Under the pieces are notes generated by a model. The model was not told where the DNA came from, searched no databases, and saw only the letters and a program-made list of their open reading frames with translations. The position numbers were made by a program, and so were the translations under genes. Of a stretch of DNA of 26,203 nucleotides, positions 1 through 7,995 are shown one piece after another. This DNA comes from JAKBCQ01 sp021807585 (GTDB taxonomy: Bacteria; Planctomycetota; Planctomycetia; Isosphaerales; Isosphaeraceae), in contig DAHWFG010000157.1 in NCBI GenBank assembly GCA_027325115.1, positions 1-26,203 of the forward strand, read 5' to 3'. Within the stretch, counting starts at the first letter, position 1. Every line of letters begins with the position of its first letter.

Positions 1-1133
1 TCACTCTTAATCGCTTTATATAAATCGCTTTGCAATTTGGCGACCGCTCGCCACGACGGCGCACGCCCCCCTCCCGCTTCGCCCTGGTAATTCACGCCCC
101 AATTGTTCGGCTCGTTGTTCCCCTCGAAAGCCAGCAAAACGTCGGCCGCGGCGAGTTTTTTGGCGGATTCGATCAGCTTCTTCAGGTCGACTCCGCCGCT
201 GACGAGCCCCCAACTGAACTTAACGCCAGTTTTCTTGTTTAAATCAAGATACGTTTGGATCGTGGTGGGACCGTCGACCGAAAGCCCTTCGATTCCGCCC
301 CGTACCCAGCGAAATCCCGCGTATTTGATCATTTCGATCGTCTTGGGCAGGGGCTGTCCGCGATCGGGGAACGTCGAATTGATCCCGACGCCGGCGAGGA
401 AATCGGTCGCCGCGATCGCGGTCGAATCCGCGGGTTCGCCCCCCGCGATCGTCAAGGAGATCTTGTTAAAAGCCTGTTCATCAAAGTTATTTGTGCCTAA
501 CAGTATCAGTTTGCCGAACGACGTCGTCGACGTGTCGGTGAATCGGACCGAGCCCCCGGCGCCCTTGTTCCAGGCTTTGTCGGCGACGATCCAGGTTCCG
601 TCGGATTCGCGAGTGAGGATTAATCGGCTCAACCCTCCGCCGTCGTGAATCGATTTTTGCGTGGCGTCGATCTCGTCGGAGGCCCAGGTTTTATCTTTAG
701 CGGCGGTTCCGCCGGCGACCCTGGCCCATTGCACGGCCCAACGCGCTTTGACGCGGTGAACTTCGAAAATGTAACCGTCGCTTTTGGAATTGAGGAGCAT
801 GAAGGAGACCGAGTCGGCGCCCTGGCCGGCGTCGCCCCAGCCCCAGCCGTATTCGAGTTCGAGCGTCAATTTGCCCGGGTTACGGATTTCGTCGAAGGTT
901 TTCGAGAGAGCCGCGTCGGGTTTATTCGCGGCGAATCGCGCCGCGACGACGGGCTCACCCCCTCCTTTTTTCGGATATGTAAATACATCCCAATCTCCCT
1001 TCACGGTCCAGCCCAGGGCCGCGAAGTTTCCGCGCGAAAAATCGACGTCGACGATCGTTTGAGCCGGGAGCGCCGACCGACAGAAGATCGCCGCGGCGAG
1101 AAACGCCGTCGGTTTGATGATCGTCAATTTCAT
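1..1133 (-). CDS. Secreted glycoside hydrolase-like protein, 3' end off the window
   Basis: The frame stays open from the ATG at 1133 to the left edge (377 complete codons), so the C-terminus is missing. AGAGGA lies just upstream of the ATG. Residues 1-24 form a signal peptide (positive start, hydrophobic FLAAAIF, cleavage after ALPA). Residues about 28-230 are beta-rich and resemble a jelly-roll or carbohydrate-binding module. From about 245 an (alpha/beta)8-type domain begins with FLAGVGINSTFPDRG and GFRWVRGGIEG, and reaches LAFEGNNEPNNW at 335-346. The Asn-Glu-Pro at 340-342 matches the acid/base strand-4 motif of clan GH-A glycosidases, making E341 the likely proton donor; the nucleophile would lie outside the window. 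The protein is probably exported and acts on polysaccharide, but the substrate cannot be told. It is transcribed away from the neighbouring HD gene. Confidence 0.75.
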   Translation of the reverse strand, partial: MKLTIIKPTAFLAAAIFCRSALPAQTIVDVDFSRGNFAALGWTVKGDWDVFTYPKKGGGEPVVAARFAANKPDAALSKTFDEIRNPGKLTLELEYGWGWGDAGQGADSVSFMLLNSKSDGYIFEVHRVKARWAVQWARVAGGTAAKDKTWASDEIDATQKSIHDGGGLSRLILTRESDGTWIVADKAWNKGAGGSVRFTDTSTTSFGKLILLGTNNFDEQAFNKISLTIAGGEPADSTAIAATDFLAGVGINSTFPDRGQPLPKTIEMIKYAGFRWVRGGIEGLSVDGPTTIQTYLDLNKKTGVKFSWGLVSGGVDLKKLIESAKKLAAADVLLAFEGNNEPNNWGVNYQGEAGGGRAPSWRAVAKLQSDLYKAIKS

Positions 1134-1192
1134 GACGTCCTCTTGGAAGGATCCGAATCTTTTTCAATTCGGCATATTGACAAGTACACGAT

Positions 1193-1228
1193 GCGGGATG
1201 AAACGGCGTCGCGGGATGAAACGGCGTC
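1193..1228. repeat. Perfect tandem duplication of an 18-bp unit
   Basis: The unit GCGGGATGAAACGGCGTC occurs at 1193-1210 and again, identically and head to tail, at 1211-1228. It lies 60-95 bp upstream of the start codon of the leftward secreted hydrolase gene. It could be a paired regulator site in that promoter region or a simple replication-slippage duplication. Nothing in the sequence decides between these. Confidence 0.8.
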
Positions 1229-1494
1229 GACGTTTTGTTTTGCAAACCGTCGATCGCCATACCGACCGACAAGGCGATGATTTCGATCGACCAATCGATC
1301 GGCGGAAGGAGCTTGTTCGCCGGATCGCGTCACCACGTATCGGTAAGGCGATATCGACCTTATTGGAACTTTAATTACCATATGGAGCGTTGTGAGCCAA
1401 GAAAAATCGGAATGTTTCGTCTTAACGAATCAGCTTCGGCGCAGGGTCTGAGCCACGCGTTCCGCATCGAAAATCTCTCGTATTGATAATCCTC

Positions 1495-1524
1495 TTGACT
1501 CGCGCCCGGTTCTGAGGCGATAAT
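1495..1524 (+). promoter_or_regulatory. Sigma70-type promoter for the nucleotidyltransferase/HD gene
   Basis: TTGACT at 1495-1500 and GATAAT at 1519-1524 are separated by 18 nt (5/6 match in each box). The predicted transcript would start near 1531, giving a leader of about 90 nt that contains the 1541-1559 hairpin. Confidence 0.5.
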
Positions 1525-1540
1525 TATTATCCGGATGGTA

Positions 1541-1559
1541 TTCGAGCGTGTCGCTCGAA
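1541..1559 (+). promoter_or_regulatory. Short perfect hairpin in the 5' leader
   Basis: TTCGAGCG at 1541-1548 and CGCTCGAA at 1552-1559 are perfect inverted copies separated by TGT. It falls about 10 nt after the predicted transcription start and 60 nt before the ATG. It may be an operator or a leader stem-loop. No T-tract follows, so it is not an intrinsic terminator. Confidence 0.35.
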
Positions 1560-1618
1560 CAATTCCCGAACCAAGCCCCGCGCCGCCTTGATGGGCTCAA
1601 TCGGCGCACAAACACCTC

Positions 1619-2743
1619 ATGGCCGACCAGCGTCTTCGACGGCAAATCGCCGTTCTCGCCGCGCAGCTCATGTACGAACGCCTTGAAACCGAATATTTCA
1701 CCGCCAAGCGGAAGGCCGCACGCCGGTTGGGTGTCGAGTATCGCCATCGCCCCGCCGATCTCCCCTCGAATCGTGAAATTCGCGATCATATTCAGGCGAC
1801 TGCGCGAATCCACGAAGGCGAGAAACGGCTCATCAAACTTCAAGACATGCGTATGGCGGCGCTGAGATTGATGCGATCGCTGGCGCGATTTCGTCCGCGA
1901 TTGATCGGCAGCGTCCTCACGGGGCATGTCCGAAAGGGCTCGGATATCGACATCCACGTGTTTTCCGATCACCCTGCGCACGTCACCGACGCGATCGATT
2001 CGCTCGGCCTCGGTTACGATCTTGAACACAAACGAATCGTCAAATACGGAGAAGAACGTATTTTCACACACGTTCATGTTAAAGATCGATATCCCTTCGA
2101 ATTGACGCTCTACCCCGAGGATAAAGCGCATTACGTGTTTAAAAGCTCGATCACGGGGAAGGCGATCGAGCGCGCGTCGATCGCCGAGCTTGAGGAGTTG
2201 ATCAAACGAGAACATCCGGCGATCGATCTCGAAAACGACCTGGAACGGATCGACGATCATATCGATCGGTTCGAGGTTTATCGGATGCTGCTCAAACCGC
2301 TTGAGGAGGTGAAGCAGAACGCTCGGTTTCATCCCGAGGGAGACGCGCTTTACCACAGCCTTCAGGTGTTTGAGCGGGCGCGCGATCGACGCGCGTACGA
2401 CGAAGAGTTCCTGCTCGCGGCGCTTTTGCATGATGTCGGCAAGGCGATCGATCCCGCGGATCACGTCGCGGCGGGGCTCGAGGCGCTCGAAGGATCGATC
2501 ACCGAGCGGACGGCGAATTTGATCGCGCATCATATGGAGGCGATCGCATACCGCGCGGGGACACTGGGCGCTCGATCGCGCATTCGGCTTTCTCACAATG
2601 AAGATTTTGAGGACATCATGCTTTTACGAGAACTCGACGATCTCGGGCGTGTCCCTGGCGCCGAGGTTCCCGAGCTCGATGAGGCGCTCGATTTTCTCCG
2701 CGATCTTTCCGAGCGGAACGAGGGGACGACGACCGACGCCTAA
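1619..2743 (+). CDS. Nucleotidyltransferase plus HD-domain protein
   Basis: This 374-aa cytoplasmic protein joins two phosphotransfer/phosphohydrolase modules. Residues 1-90 are helical and basic. At 97-115 GSVLTGHVRKGSDIDIHVF has the Gly-Ser and Asp-x-Asp pattern (D109, D111) of the DNA polymerase beta nucleotidyltransferase fold; E161 in FELTL may be the third acidic ligand. At 246-282 H246, then ALLHDVGKAID (H271-D272) and D281/H282, followed by AHH at 303-305, give the metal ligands of an HD phosphohydrolase. The layout recalls tRNA nucleotidyltransferases and other NT-HD enzymes, but it lacks their core length, so the substrate is unknown. The ATG at 1619 has no clear Shine-Dalgarno sequence. 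A promoter at 1495-1524 suggests a single-gene unit. Confidence 0.8.
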   Translation: MADQRLRRQIAVLAAQLMYERLETEYFTAKRKAARRLGVEYRHRPADLPSNREIRDHIQATARIHEGEKRLIKLQDMRMAALRLMRSLARFRPRLIGSVLTGHVRKGSDIDIHVFSDHPAHVTDAIDSLGLGYDLEHKRIVKYGEERIFTHVHVKDRYPFELTLYPEDKAHYVFKSSITGKAIERASIAELEELIKREHPAIDLENDLERIDDHIDRFEVYRMLLKPLEEVKQNARFHPEGDALYHSLQVFERARDRRAYDEEFLLAALLHDVGKAIDPADHVAAGLEALEGSITERTANLIAHHMEAIAYRAGTLGARSRIRLSHNEDFEDIMLLRELDDLGRVPGAEVPELDEALDFLRDLSERNEGTTTDA

Positions 2744-2885
2744 TACCGGGCGGCGATCGACGCCGACTTCCGACCCGCACTTGATCGATCGCGGCGATTC
2801 TTTCGAGAGCGAGATCGACGATCTTGTCGTCAAGCCGCGTCGAAACCATTGATCGCGGTCTTAATCTTATGTTTGATCTTTAAGG

Positions 2886-2918
2886 GAATCGCGGAGTCGA
2901 TTAACGAAGCCGCGATTC
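2886..2918 (+). terminator. Inverted repeat, possible weak terminator
   Basis: GAATCGCGG at 2886-2894 and CCGCGATTC at 2910-2918 are perfect 9-bp inverted copies with a 15-nt loop, 140 bp after the HD gene. No T-run follows, so intrinsic termination is doubtful. The rest of the 2744-3130 gap holds no convincing gene; its other feature is the promoter at 2977. Confidence 0.25.
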
Positions 2919-2976
2919 AATCATCGCGTTTACGCATCGAATCCCGCAGGCCTCCTCGGCTTTCGCGTTTCTGAAC

Positions 2977-3006
2977 TTGACATTGGCGATGGTATCCTCA
3001 TATAAT
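2977..3006 (+). promoter_or_regulatory. Perfect-consensus sigma70 promoter
   Basis: TTGACA at 2977-2982 and TATAAT at 3001-3006 match the consensus in 12 of 12 positions, with an 18-nt spacer. It points at the small membrane protein gene at 3131, giving a leader of about 115 nt. It is the strongest-looking promoter in the window. Confidence 0.75.
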
Positions 3007-3130
3007 GCGTTTTGTGAAATTCGCCTCATGTTCAAACCCGCCTGAAAATTCAAGGCCGGCGCCGAGGCCATATCGGGCTCGCCTGGCGAGCTTACCGTTC
3101 ATACGCGTTTAAATACGACGAGAAAAACCG

Positions 3131-3460
3131 ATGCAATCAGAATCGAAATGGTATCATTACATCTCTTACTTTTTCGGCGGAGCCTTCCTGGCGAACATGA
3201 TTCCGCACCTTGTGAACGGAGTCTCGGGGGCGCCGTTCCAAAGCCCTTTCGCCACACCTCCCGGTCGCGGGTTGTCGTCATCGACGATCAACGTCGTTTG
3301 GGGAATGTTCAACCTGGTCGTCGCTTATCTTTTGGTGGTTCGGGTCGGCCGGTTCGATTTGCGACGGACGAAACATGTGCTCGTGCTGGGATTGGGCGTG
3401 TTGATCATGTCGCTTATGTTGGCGCATTCGTTCGGCAAATATCATGGAGGCGATCTTTAA
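3131..3460 (+). CDS. Small membrane protein of unknown function
   Basis: This 109-aa protein has three hydrophobic segments, at about residues 10-30, 52-72 and 83-101, separated by short loops. The first loop is rich in small residues and Pro/Gly (GAPFQSPFATPPGRG), and the C-terminus carries HSFGKYHGG. I recognise the pattern (YHYISYFFGGAFLANMIPH at 8-26, then PFQSPFA) as a conserved hypothetical inner-membrane family of about this length, but know no function for it. The upstream promoter has a perfect consensus, which implies steady expression. The ATG lacks a strong Shine-Dalgarno sequence. It stands alone between two long gaps. Confidence 0.75.
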   Translation: MQSESKWYHYISYFFGGAFLANMIPHLVNGVSGAPFQSPFATPPGRGLSSSTINVVWGMFNLVVAYLLVVRVGRFDLRRTKHVLVLGLGVLIMSLMLAHSFGKYHGGDL

Positions 3461-3813
3461 ACTCGGTGATTCGACACAAGGGATCAGCTTTTCGTTCCGG
3501 AACGCTCGGTCTACCTCGAATCGTCGATATGACTCTCCATCAGTCGTCATGAGTTGAATCAGTCGGTATACCGTTGAAATATGCGGTTTTCGAGGAGGAA
3601 GCAAGAACCGATGCGCCGGCATTGATTGACGCGAGTTGCGGGACGGCTTGATTTGGGATATTCGAGTCCCGACCGAGCGCGCGCCGATAAGAGAGGCGCC
3701 GATCCGATCGAACCGGAACTTCGGTCGGAGCGAACCAAGCCGAGCGGGCGAACGAACCTCATATTGGCGATCAGGATGCGAAAGGTTCGTATCTCAGGAA
3801 GAGGCCTTGATTT
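3461..3813. other. Intergenic stretch without a supported gene
   Basis: A plus-strand open frame from 3636 runs into the next gene in another frame and has the composition of a shadow; no start here has a convincing ribosome binding site. The visible structure is a 12-bp perfect palindrome CGTTCCGGAACG at 3493-3504. No clear promoter for the downstream gene was found. Confidence 0.4.
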
Positions 3814-5256
3814 ATGACGCTTCAGGGAAGAGCGAGCGGGAGCGTAAGCGGGATTGCGCTCGCGATCTGTTCGATCGCAACGGCGATGTGCGCCGGTGGG
3901 GAACACTCGCCACGGGTTTTGCCTGAGAACGCGGTTCAGCCCGCGGGCGCGAGCTTCGAGGGATATCCCGTCATCGGCACGCGTCAGAAGGTTTGGATCG
4001 GCGAGGACATCCTTGGAGAATCGGCCCGCGAGCTTGCGGTCAGGCCGATCCGAGGTTTGGGAATGATGACGATTCGGCCGCTCGAACGTTTGACGGTGCG
4101 CGCCAAGGAGATCACGCCGATCGCCAAGATCGGTCATATGTCGCCGATTTGCGACCCGCTCGCGAACCCCAATCGCGGGGGGGATTTCGGCGGCGACGCG
4201 GTTCCCGCGCGGTTGACCTTGTTGACCGACAGCGAGCCCGCGATCCAGGCGTTATTGCGGTTGATCGCGGGGGCGCAGTATCGAATCGACCTGATGATGT
4301 ATGGATGGGACGACGACTTCACCGGGCGCCAGGTGGCCGAGGCGCTCGCGTCGAAAGCTCGCGAGGGGGTTCTGGTGCGAGTCGTGGCCGATCATGCGGC
4401 GTATCTGATTCATAATAGAAAAGTGGTTGAGGGATCTTCCACATTTTTGGATTTATTAAAATCAACCCCGAACGTCGCGGTCTTACTTGGACCCGACCCG
4501 TTCATTCGGCTCGATCATCGTAAGTTGGCGGTGATCGACGATAAAACGGCCTGGACGGGGGGGATGATTCTGACCGATACGGCGCGGGTTCGCTGGCACA
4601 ATTTCGCGTATCTCGCCCAAGGCCCGATCGTCGCCGAGTTCGCCGCGGTGTTCGACGAGCGGTTTCGCCACGCGGGGGGCGTTTCGGTTCCCTCCTCCCC
4701 GGGCGCGAGCGAGTATGCGAGTTCGGTCGTTCCCAACGCCGCGGTGCGGCTTGTAAGGACCGACGTTTGCAAAAGGTCGTTGAAAAGTTCGGTCTATCAC
4801 GCGGTCGATCACGCTCAAAACCGTATTTATATTGAGAATCCTTACTTTACCGATGAACAGTTGATTTCAAAATTGGTCGCGGCGAGTCGTCGCGGGGTGG
4901 AGGTGAACGCGATCCTTACATTACGAGGGAACGTTCATCGCGTGAATCAGGATGTAACGCTCACCGCGAACGCTTTGTATCGGGGAGGCGTTCATGTTTA
5001 CCTATATCCCGCAATGACACACGTAAAGGCGATGTCGGTCGACGGGGTTTGGGCTTATATGGGAACCGGGAATTTCGACGAGTTGAGTTTGCGGAACAAT
5101 CGTGAAGTCGGGGTATCGGTGGTGAGCGAGCCCGTGGTCGAGGCGCTCGATCGCTCGTTGTTCCAGGCGGATATGGCGGAATCGCAGGAGATTCACGCCT
5201 TACTGCCGAAACCGAAGAACTGGATTTCGCTTAAGTTGTTTGAACTTTGGTATTGA
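3814..5256 (+). CDS. Secreted phospholipase D-like protein (cardiolipin synthase-type)
   Basis: This 480-aa protein starts with an export signal (residues 1-27). C26 sits near the cleavage site, but the lipobox is poor. Two phospholipase D motifs are intact. The first is HRKLAVID with H235, K237 and D242, followed by GGMIL. The second is HVKAMSVD with H403, K405 and D410, followed by GTGNFDELSLRNNRE. Two HKD motifs form one active site using a phosphohistidine intermediate, as in cardiolipin synthases and other phosphatidyltransferases. Residues 30-130 have no recognised domain. AGGAAGAGG precedes the ATG by about 10 nt. Export suggests action in the periplasm or on the outer membrane. Substrate could be phospholipid or nucleic acid; cardiolipin synthase-like is the best guess. 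Confidence 0.85.
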   Translation: MTLQGRASGSVSGIALAICSIATAMCAGGEHSPRVLPENAVQPAGASFEGYPVIGTRQKVWIGEDILGESARELAVRPIRGLGMMTIRPLERLTVRAKEITPIAKIGHMSPICDPLANPNRGGDFGGDAVPARLTLLTDSEPAIQALLRLIAGAQYRIDLMMYGWDDDFTGRQVAEALASKAREGVLVRVVADHAAYLIHNRKVVEGSSTFLDLLKSTPNVAVLLGPDPFIRLDHRKLAVIDDKTAWTGGMILTDTARVRWHNFAYLAQGPIVAEFAAVFDERFRHAGGVSVPSSPGASEYASSVVPNAAVRLVRTDVCKRSLKSSVYHAVDHAQNRIYIENPYFTDEQLISKLVAASRRGVEVNAILTLRGNVHRVNQDVTLTANALYRGGVHVYLYPAMTHVKAMSVDGVWAYMGTGNFDELSLRNNREVGVSVVSEPVVEALDRSLFQADMAESQEIHALLPKPKNWISLKLFELWY

Positions 5257-5410
5257 GGCGAGAGAATCTGGTGGGGTTTGGGCGCGGCGTGTTGAACCTT
5301 GCGACGGTTCTCGTTATCTTGACGTTTATCAAACCGGCGGGGCGCTCGGGCGTCGCCGCGGGTTGAGCCGCTCGAATCCGCGCGACGAACATTCCCGTGA
5401 GGTCAACCCG

Positions 5411-6502
5411 ATGAATCGCGTCGTTTTGAGTTTTGTATGCGCGGCGATCGCGGCGTCCGCCGCTTACGGCGAAGACAAAACCGCGACCGCGGCGTTACAA
5501 AAAAAAGGGCTGGCGCGAGCGAGCGATTACTTCGTGATCGCGGCCGAGGCCAAAGTGGCGCGCGGGCTCGCGGCGCTTCAGACGGCTCGCGGCAATCTGA
5601 TCGCGGCGATGAGCAAACAAAAACGATTCGACGCCGAGAAGGAAGAATCGCGCAAACTTAAAATTATGCTCACGCAAGAGCGTCTGCAAATTTCGAGCAG
5701 GCTTCCGTTCGTTTCGGCGGTGAACGATCATAATGTGCTGGTATCGCGGTTGAATCAGATCACTGATCAATTAAATTTGATCGGTCAAACGACGGACAAC
5801 GGCGAGACGGTGCGCGAACTCGCGAGCGAAACGGGGAGAGCTCGCGAGGAGTTCCTTCAGCGCCTCATCGATTTTCGCGCGCTTGTTGATGAATCCACGA
5901 CGCTTTACGGCGTGCTCGCCAAGGATCCCGAGGTTACCGCCGCGATCGCGGCGATCAACAATTCGGGGAAGGTGAAATTCAAGCTGGGACCGACGAAGGC
6001 GTTTCAAAACGCCGTTGCGACGCTTCAAAAACTTGAAAAGATGATTCAAACCGAAACGATTGCGTTGCGGAACGAAAACAACGTCTTTTGGGTCGACGTG
6101 GTGATCAACGGCAAGTTGGCCAAACCGATGGTGTTCGACACGGGGGCGGGAATCGTTTTGCTTCCCGCGGATTTCGCGACCCAGGCGGGCCTAAAGCCGA
6201 GCGAAAGCGATCCCGTGATCAACCTGAGCGTCGCGGACGGTCGGAAGGTGAAGGGTCGGATGATGACGTTGAAATCGATCAAAGTGGGGAAATTCACGGT
6301 GTCGAATGTGGAATGCGCGGTGCTTCCTCCCGAAATGGCCGACGCTCCGCCGCTATTGGGGGGAACGTTCCTGAAGAACTTTAATTATAAGATCAGCCCC
6401 GATCAGGCGAAGCTCACGCTTTCGTTGATCAACGATCCGTCGGCCGATCCCAAAGGGGAGGGGGGCGGCCAAGGGACTCGGAAAACCAAGGGGAAGCGAT
6501 AA
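5411..6502 (+). CDS. Secreted retropepsin-like aspartic protease
   Basis: The start at 5411 is chosen over the longer open frame from 5240, because it gives a signal peptide (residues 1-20, VVLSFVCAAIAASAAYG) and has GAGG 8 nt upstream. The 363-aa product has a helical, Lys/Glu-rich segment at about 25-220, likely a coiled coil. A retropepsin-like domain follows at about 222-340. VFDTGAGIVLLP at 241-252 holds the catalytic Asp-Thr-Gly (D243), and LLGGTFLKNFNYKI at 315-328 is the usual closing strand of this fold. The tail (345-363) is Gly/Lys-rich. Single-DTG proteases of this type normally act as homodimers. It follows the phospholipase-like gene by 154 bp on the same strand. The coiled coil may serve assembly or envelope attachment. 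Confidence 0.8.
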   Translation: MNRVVLSFVCAAIAASAAYGEDKTATAALQKKGLARASDYFVIAAEAKVARGLAALQTARGNLIAAMSKQKRFDAEKEESRKLKIMLTQERLQISSRLPFVSAVNDHNVLVSRLNQITDQLNLIGQTTDNGETVRELASETGRAREEFLQRLIDFRALVDESTTLYGVLAKDPEVTAAIAAINNSGKVKFKLGPTKAFQNAVATLQKLEKMIQTETIALRNENNVFWVDVVINGKLAKPMVFDTGAGIVLLPADFATQAGLKPSESDPVINLSVADGRKVKGRMMTLKSIKVGKFTVSNVECAVLPPEMADAPPLLGGTFLKNFNYKISPDQAKLTLSLINDPSADPKGEGGGQGTRKTKGKR

Positions 6503-6615
6503 GTGTTGGAATCGGCGAGTCGATTTTGAAGCGAATTGGGCGAGTCGCTCTTGAGCGTCGGGTGGGGAGTGAATCTAGGCGAGATGAATTCTTTTGGAAG
6601 ACGGCGTGACGCCGC

Positions 6616-6645
6616 TTGCCGAATCGGAGTGGTCGCTGCTAAATT
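6616..6645 (+). promoter_or_regulatory. Weak candidate promoter for the acylphosphatase gene
   Basis: TTGCCG at 6616-6621 and TAAATT at 6640-6645 are 18 nt apart, each matching 4 of 6 consensus bases. It is the best candidate in the 6503-6719 gap, which otherwise holds only a small CGGCC/GGCCG hairpin near 6695-6707. Confidence 0.3.
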
Positions 6646-6719
6646 AATGTGTATCGTACGTTTCGATCGATCGCATGGTCTTTTGAGGAGAGCGTCGGCC
6701 GCAGGCCGTTGACGATCTG

Positions 6720-6998
6720 ATGCATCGCGAGCGACGTCGGTTGTGTTATTCGGGACGAGTTCAGGGTGTCGGGTTTCGTTATACGGCGAATCGGATCGCC
6801 CAAAACTTCGACTTGGCGGGAACGATTCGCAACTTACCCGACGGTCGAGTCGAGTTATTGGTCGAGGGGAACACGAGCGATTTGAACGTGTTCCTTGAGG
6901 CGATCGCCGAGTCGATGAAGCGTTATATTGAAGACGTCGCGGTCGAGACATTGCCCGCGGGCGAGCCTCCGCTCGGGTCGTTTTCGGTCGTTTGCTAG
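6720..6998 (+). CDS. acyP: Acylphosphatase
   Basis: This 92-aa protein hydrolyses carboxyl-phosphate bonds in small acyl phosphates. It has the full family signature. GRVQGVGFR at 12-20 forms the phosphate-binding loop with catalytic R20, and GTIRNLPDGRVELLVEG at 34-50 supplies N38, which positions the water. Length is typical for the family. An in-frame stop directly precedes the ATG, so this start is the first possible one; no good Shine-Dalgarno sequence is visible. The next gene, a membrane permease, starts 95 bp downstream on the same strand. No functional link between the two is apparent. Confidence 0.92.
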   Translation: MHRERRRLCYSGRVQGVGFRYTANRIAQNFDLAGTIRNLPDGRVELLVEGNTSDLNVFLEAIAESMKRYIEDVAVETLPAGEPPLGSFSVVC

Positions 6999-7093
6999 GC
7001 CGGCGAAGCGGTTGAATCGATCGATCGTTCCGCGGATCCCCGGGAAGTATCGCAATCATTTGATTTCATTGATCAAGGCGGGAATTTCAATCT

Positions 7094-7909
7094 ATGAAAG
7101 CCTACACAATCGCCTTGGCGACGGCCAAGGAGGCGATTCGCCGACCGGCGTTTTTCGTGCTCGGTTTCCTTGCGGTGGCGCTGTTGGCGTATTCGATTAT
7201 CGTGCCTTACTTTACGTTTGGCGAGGACATCAAGGTTTATAAGGACACGGGGCTGACGACGATCTCGGCGTTTGCGCTGATTTTGGCGTTGTTAACTTCG
7301 AGTTCGGCGGTCGCCGACGAGATCGAGGGGAAAACCGCGATCACGCTGTTGTCAAAGCCGATCAATCGCCGCCAGTTCATTTTTGGGAAGTTTCTCGGGA
7401 TCGAGATGGGGGTGCTGGCGTTTTTCGGCGTGATCGGCGTGCTGTTCGCCATGGGCGTTTGGTATAAATACGGTTACGACGTGCGCGAGTCGACGAGCGG
7501 CGTTCTGGACATCATCCAACGACGCAAACAGATCGAGCAGATTCTTCCCGGTTTGGCGCTCGGTTTTTGTGAGGTGACAGTGCTCACGGCGATCAGCGTG
7601 GCGATCTCGACGCGGATGCCGATGCTTGTGAACCTGATCGTATGTCTATCAATTTTTTTCCTCGGCCACCTGACGCCGATTCTCGTCCAGGGAACCAAGG
7701 GGAAGAACGAGTTAATCTCGTTCATGGCTCAACTGTTCAAATGGGCTTTGCCCTCGCTCGAGTTCTTCAACGCGGGTCCATCGATCGCGACCGGGTCGCT
7801 GATTCCCTGGATTCAATACGTTTTGCCCGCCGCGCTCTATTGCGTGATGTATAGTGGAGCGGCGATCTTGTTGGCTTTTTTGCTCTTCGAGGATCGCGAC
7901 TTGGCGTAA
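7094..7909 (+). CDS. ABC-2 type transporter permease
   Basis: This 271-aa inner-membrane protein has about six hydrophobic spans (roughly residues 18-40, 55-72, 107-125, 155-173, 178-196 and 240-263). The segment DEIEGKTAITLLSKPINR at 75-92 between spans 2 and 3 is the conserved cytoplasmic coupling region of ABC-2 permeases such as NosY-like and Gld-like subunits. Such permeases need a separate ATP-binding subunit. None with intact motifs is next to it: upstream is an acylphosphatase, and downstream, 86 bp away, is an exporter-like protein with a degraded ATPase. An AAGGCGGG stretch precedes the ATG at somewhat long spacing. Substrate unknown. Confidence 0.85.
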   Translation: MKAYTIALATAKEAIRRPAFFVLGFLAVALLAYSIIVPYFTFGEDIKVYKDTGLTTISAFALILALLTSSSAVADEIEGKTAITLLSKPINRRQFIFGKFLGIEMGVLAFFGVIGVLFAMGVWYKYGYDVRESTSGVLDIIQRRKQIEQILPGLALGFCEVTVLTAISVAISTRMPMLVNLIVCLSIFFLGHLTPILVQGTKGKNELISFMAQLFKWALPSLEFFNAGPSIATGSLIPWIQYVLPAALYCVMYSGAAILLAFLLFEDRDLA

Positions 7910-7995
7910 CAACTCCTTCGTTACAACCGGAACGGCGCCAACCGCGACGACGGCTCGGGGCGACATTTGGGACCGCCGACGGCGGATCATAAAAC

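Larger units (their letters stand above)
1134..1618. other. Divergent intergenic region
   Basis: This stretch lies between two divergent genes. Short open frames cross it on both strands, but none has a Shine-Dalgarno sequence or a protein-like composition. The parts that stand out are an 18-bp tandem duplication, a sigma70-type promoter pointing right and a short hairpin, listed separately. I found no convincing promoter for the leftward gene. Confidence 0.5.

Noticed and set aside
645..1280. 211-codon plus-strand frame over the left-edge gene
   Set aside because: The minus-strand frame has a signal peptide, a ribosome binding site and a glycosidase-like motif; the plus-strand frame has none.
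3559..4137. Long minus-strand open frame opposite the phospholipase-like gene
   Set aside because: It is antisense to an intact, motif-bearing gene and Arg/Ser-rich, as expected for a shadow in GC-rich DNA.
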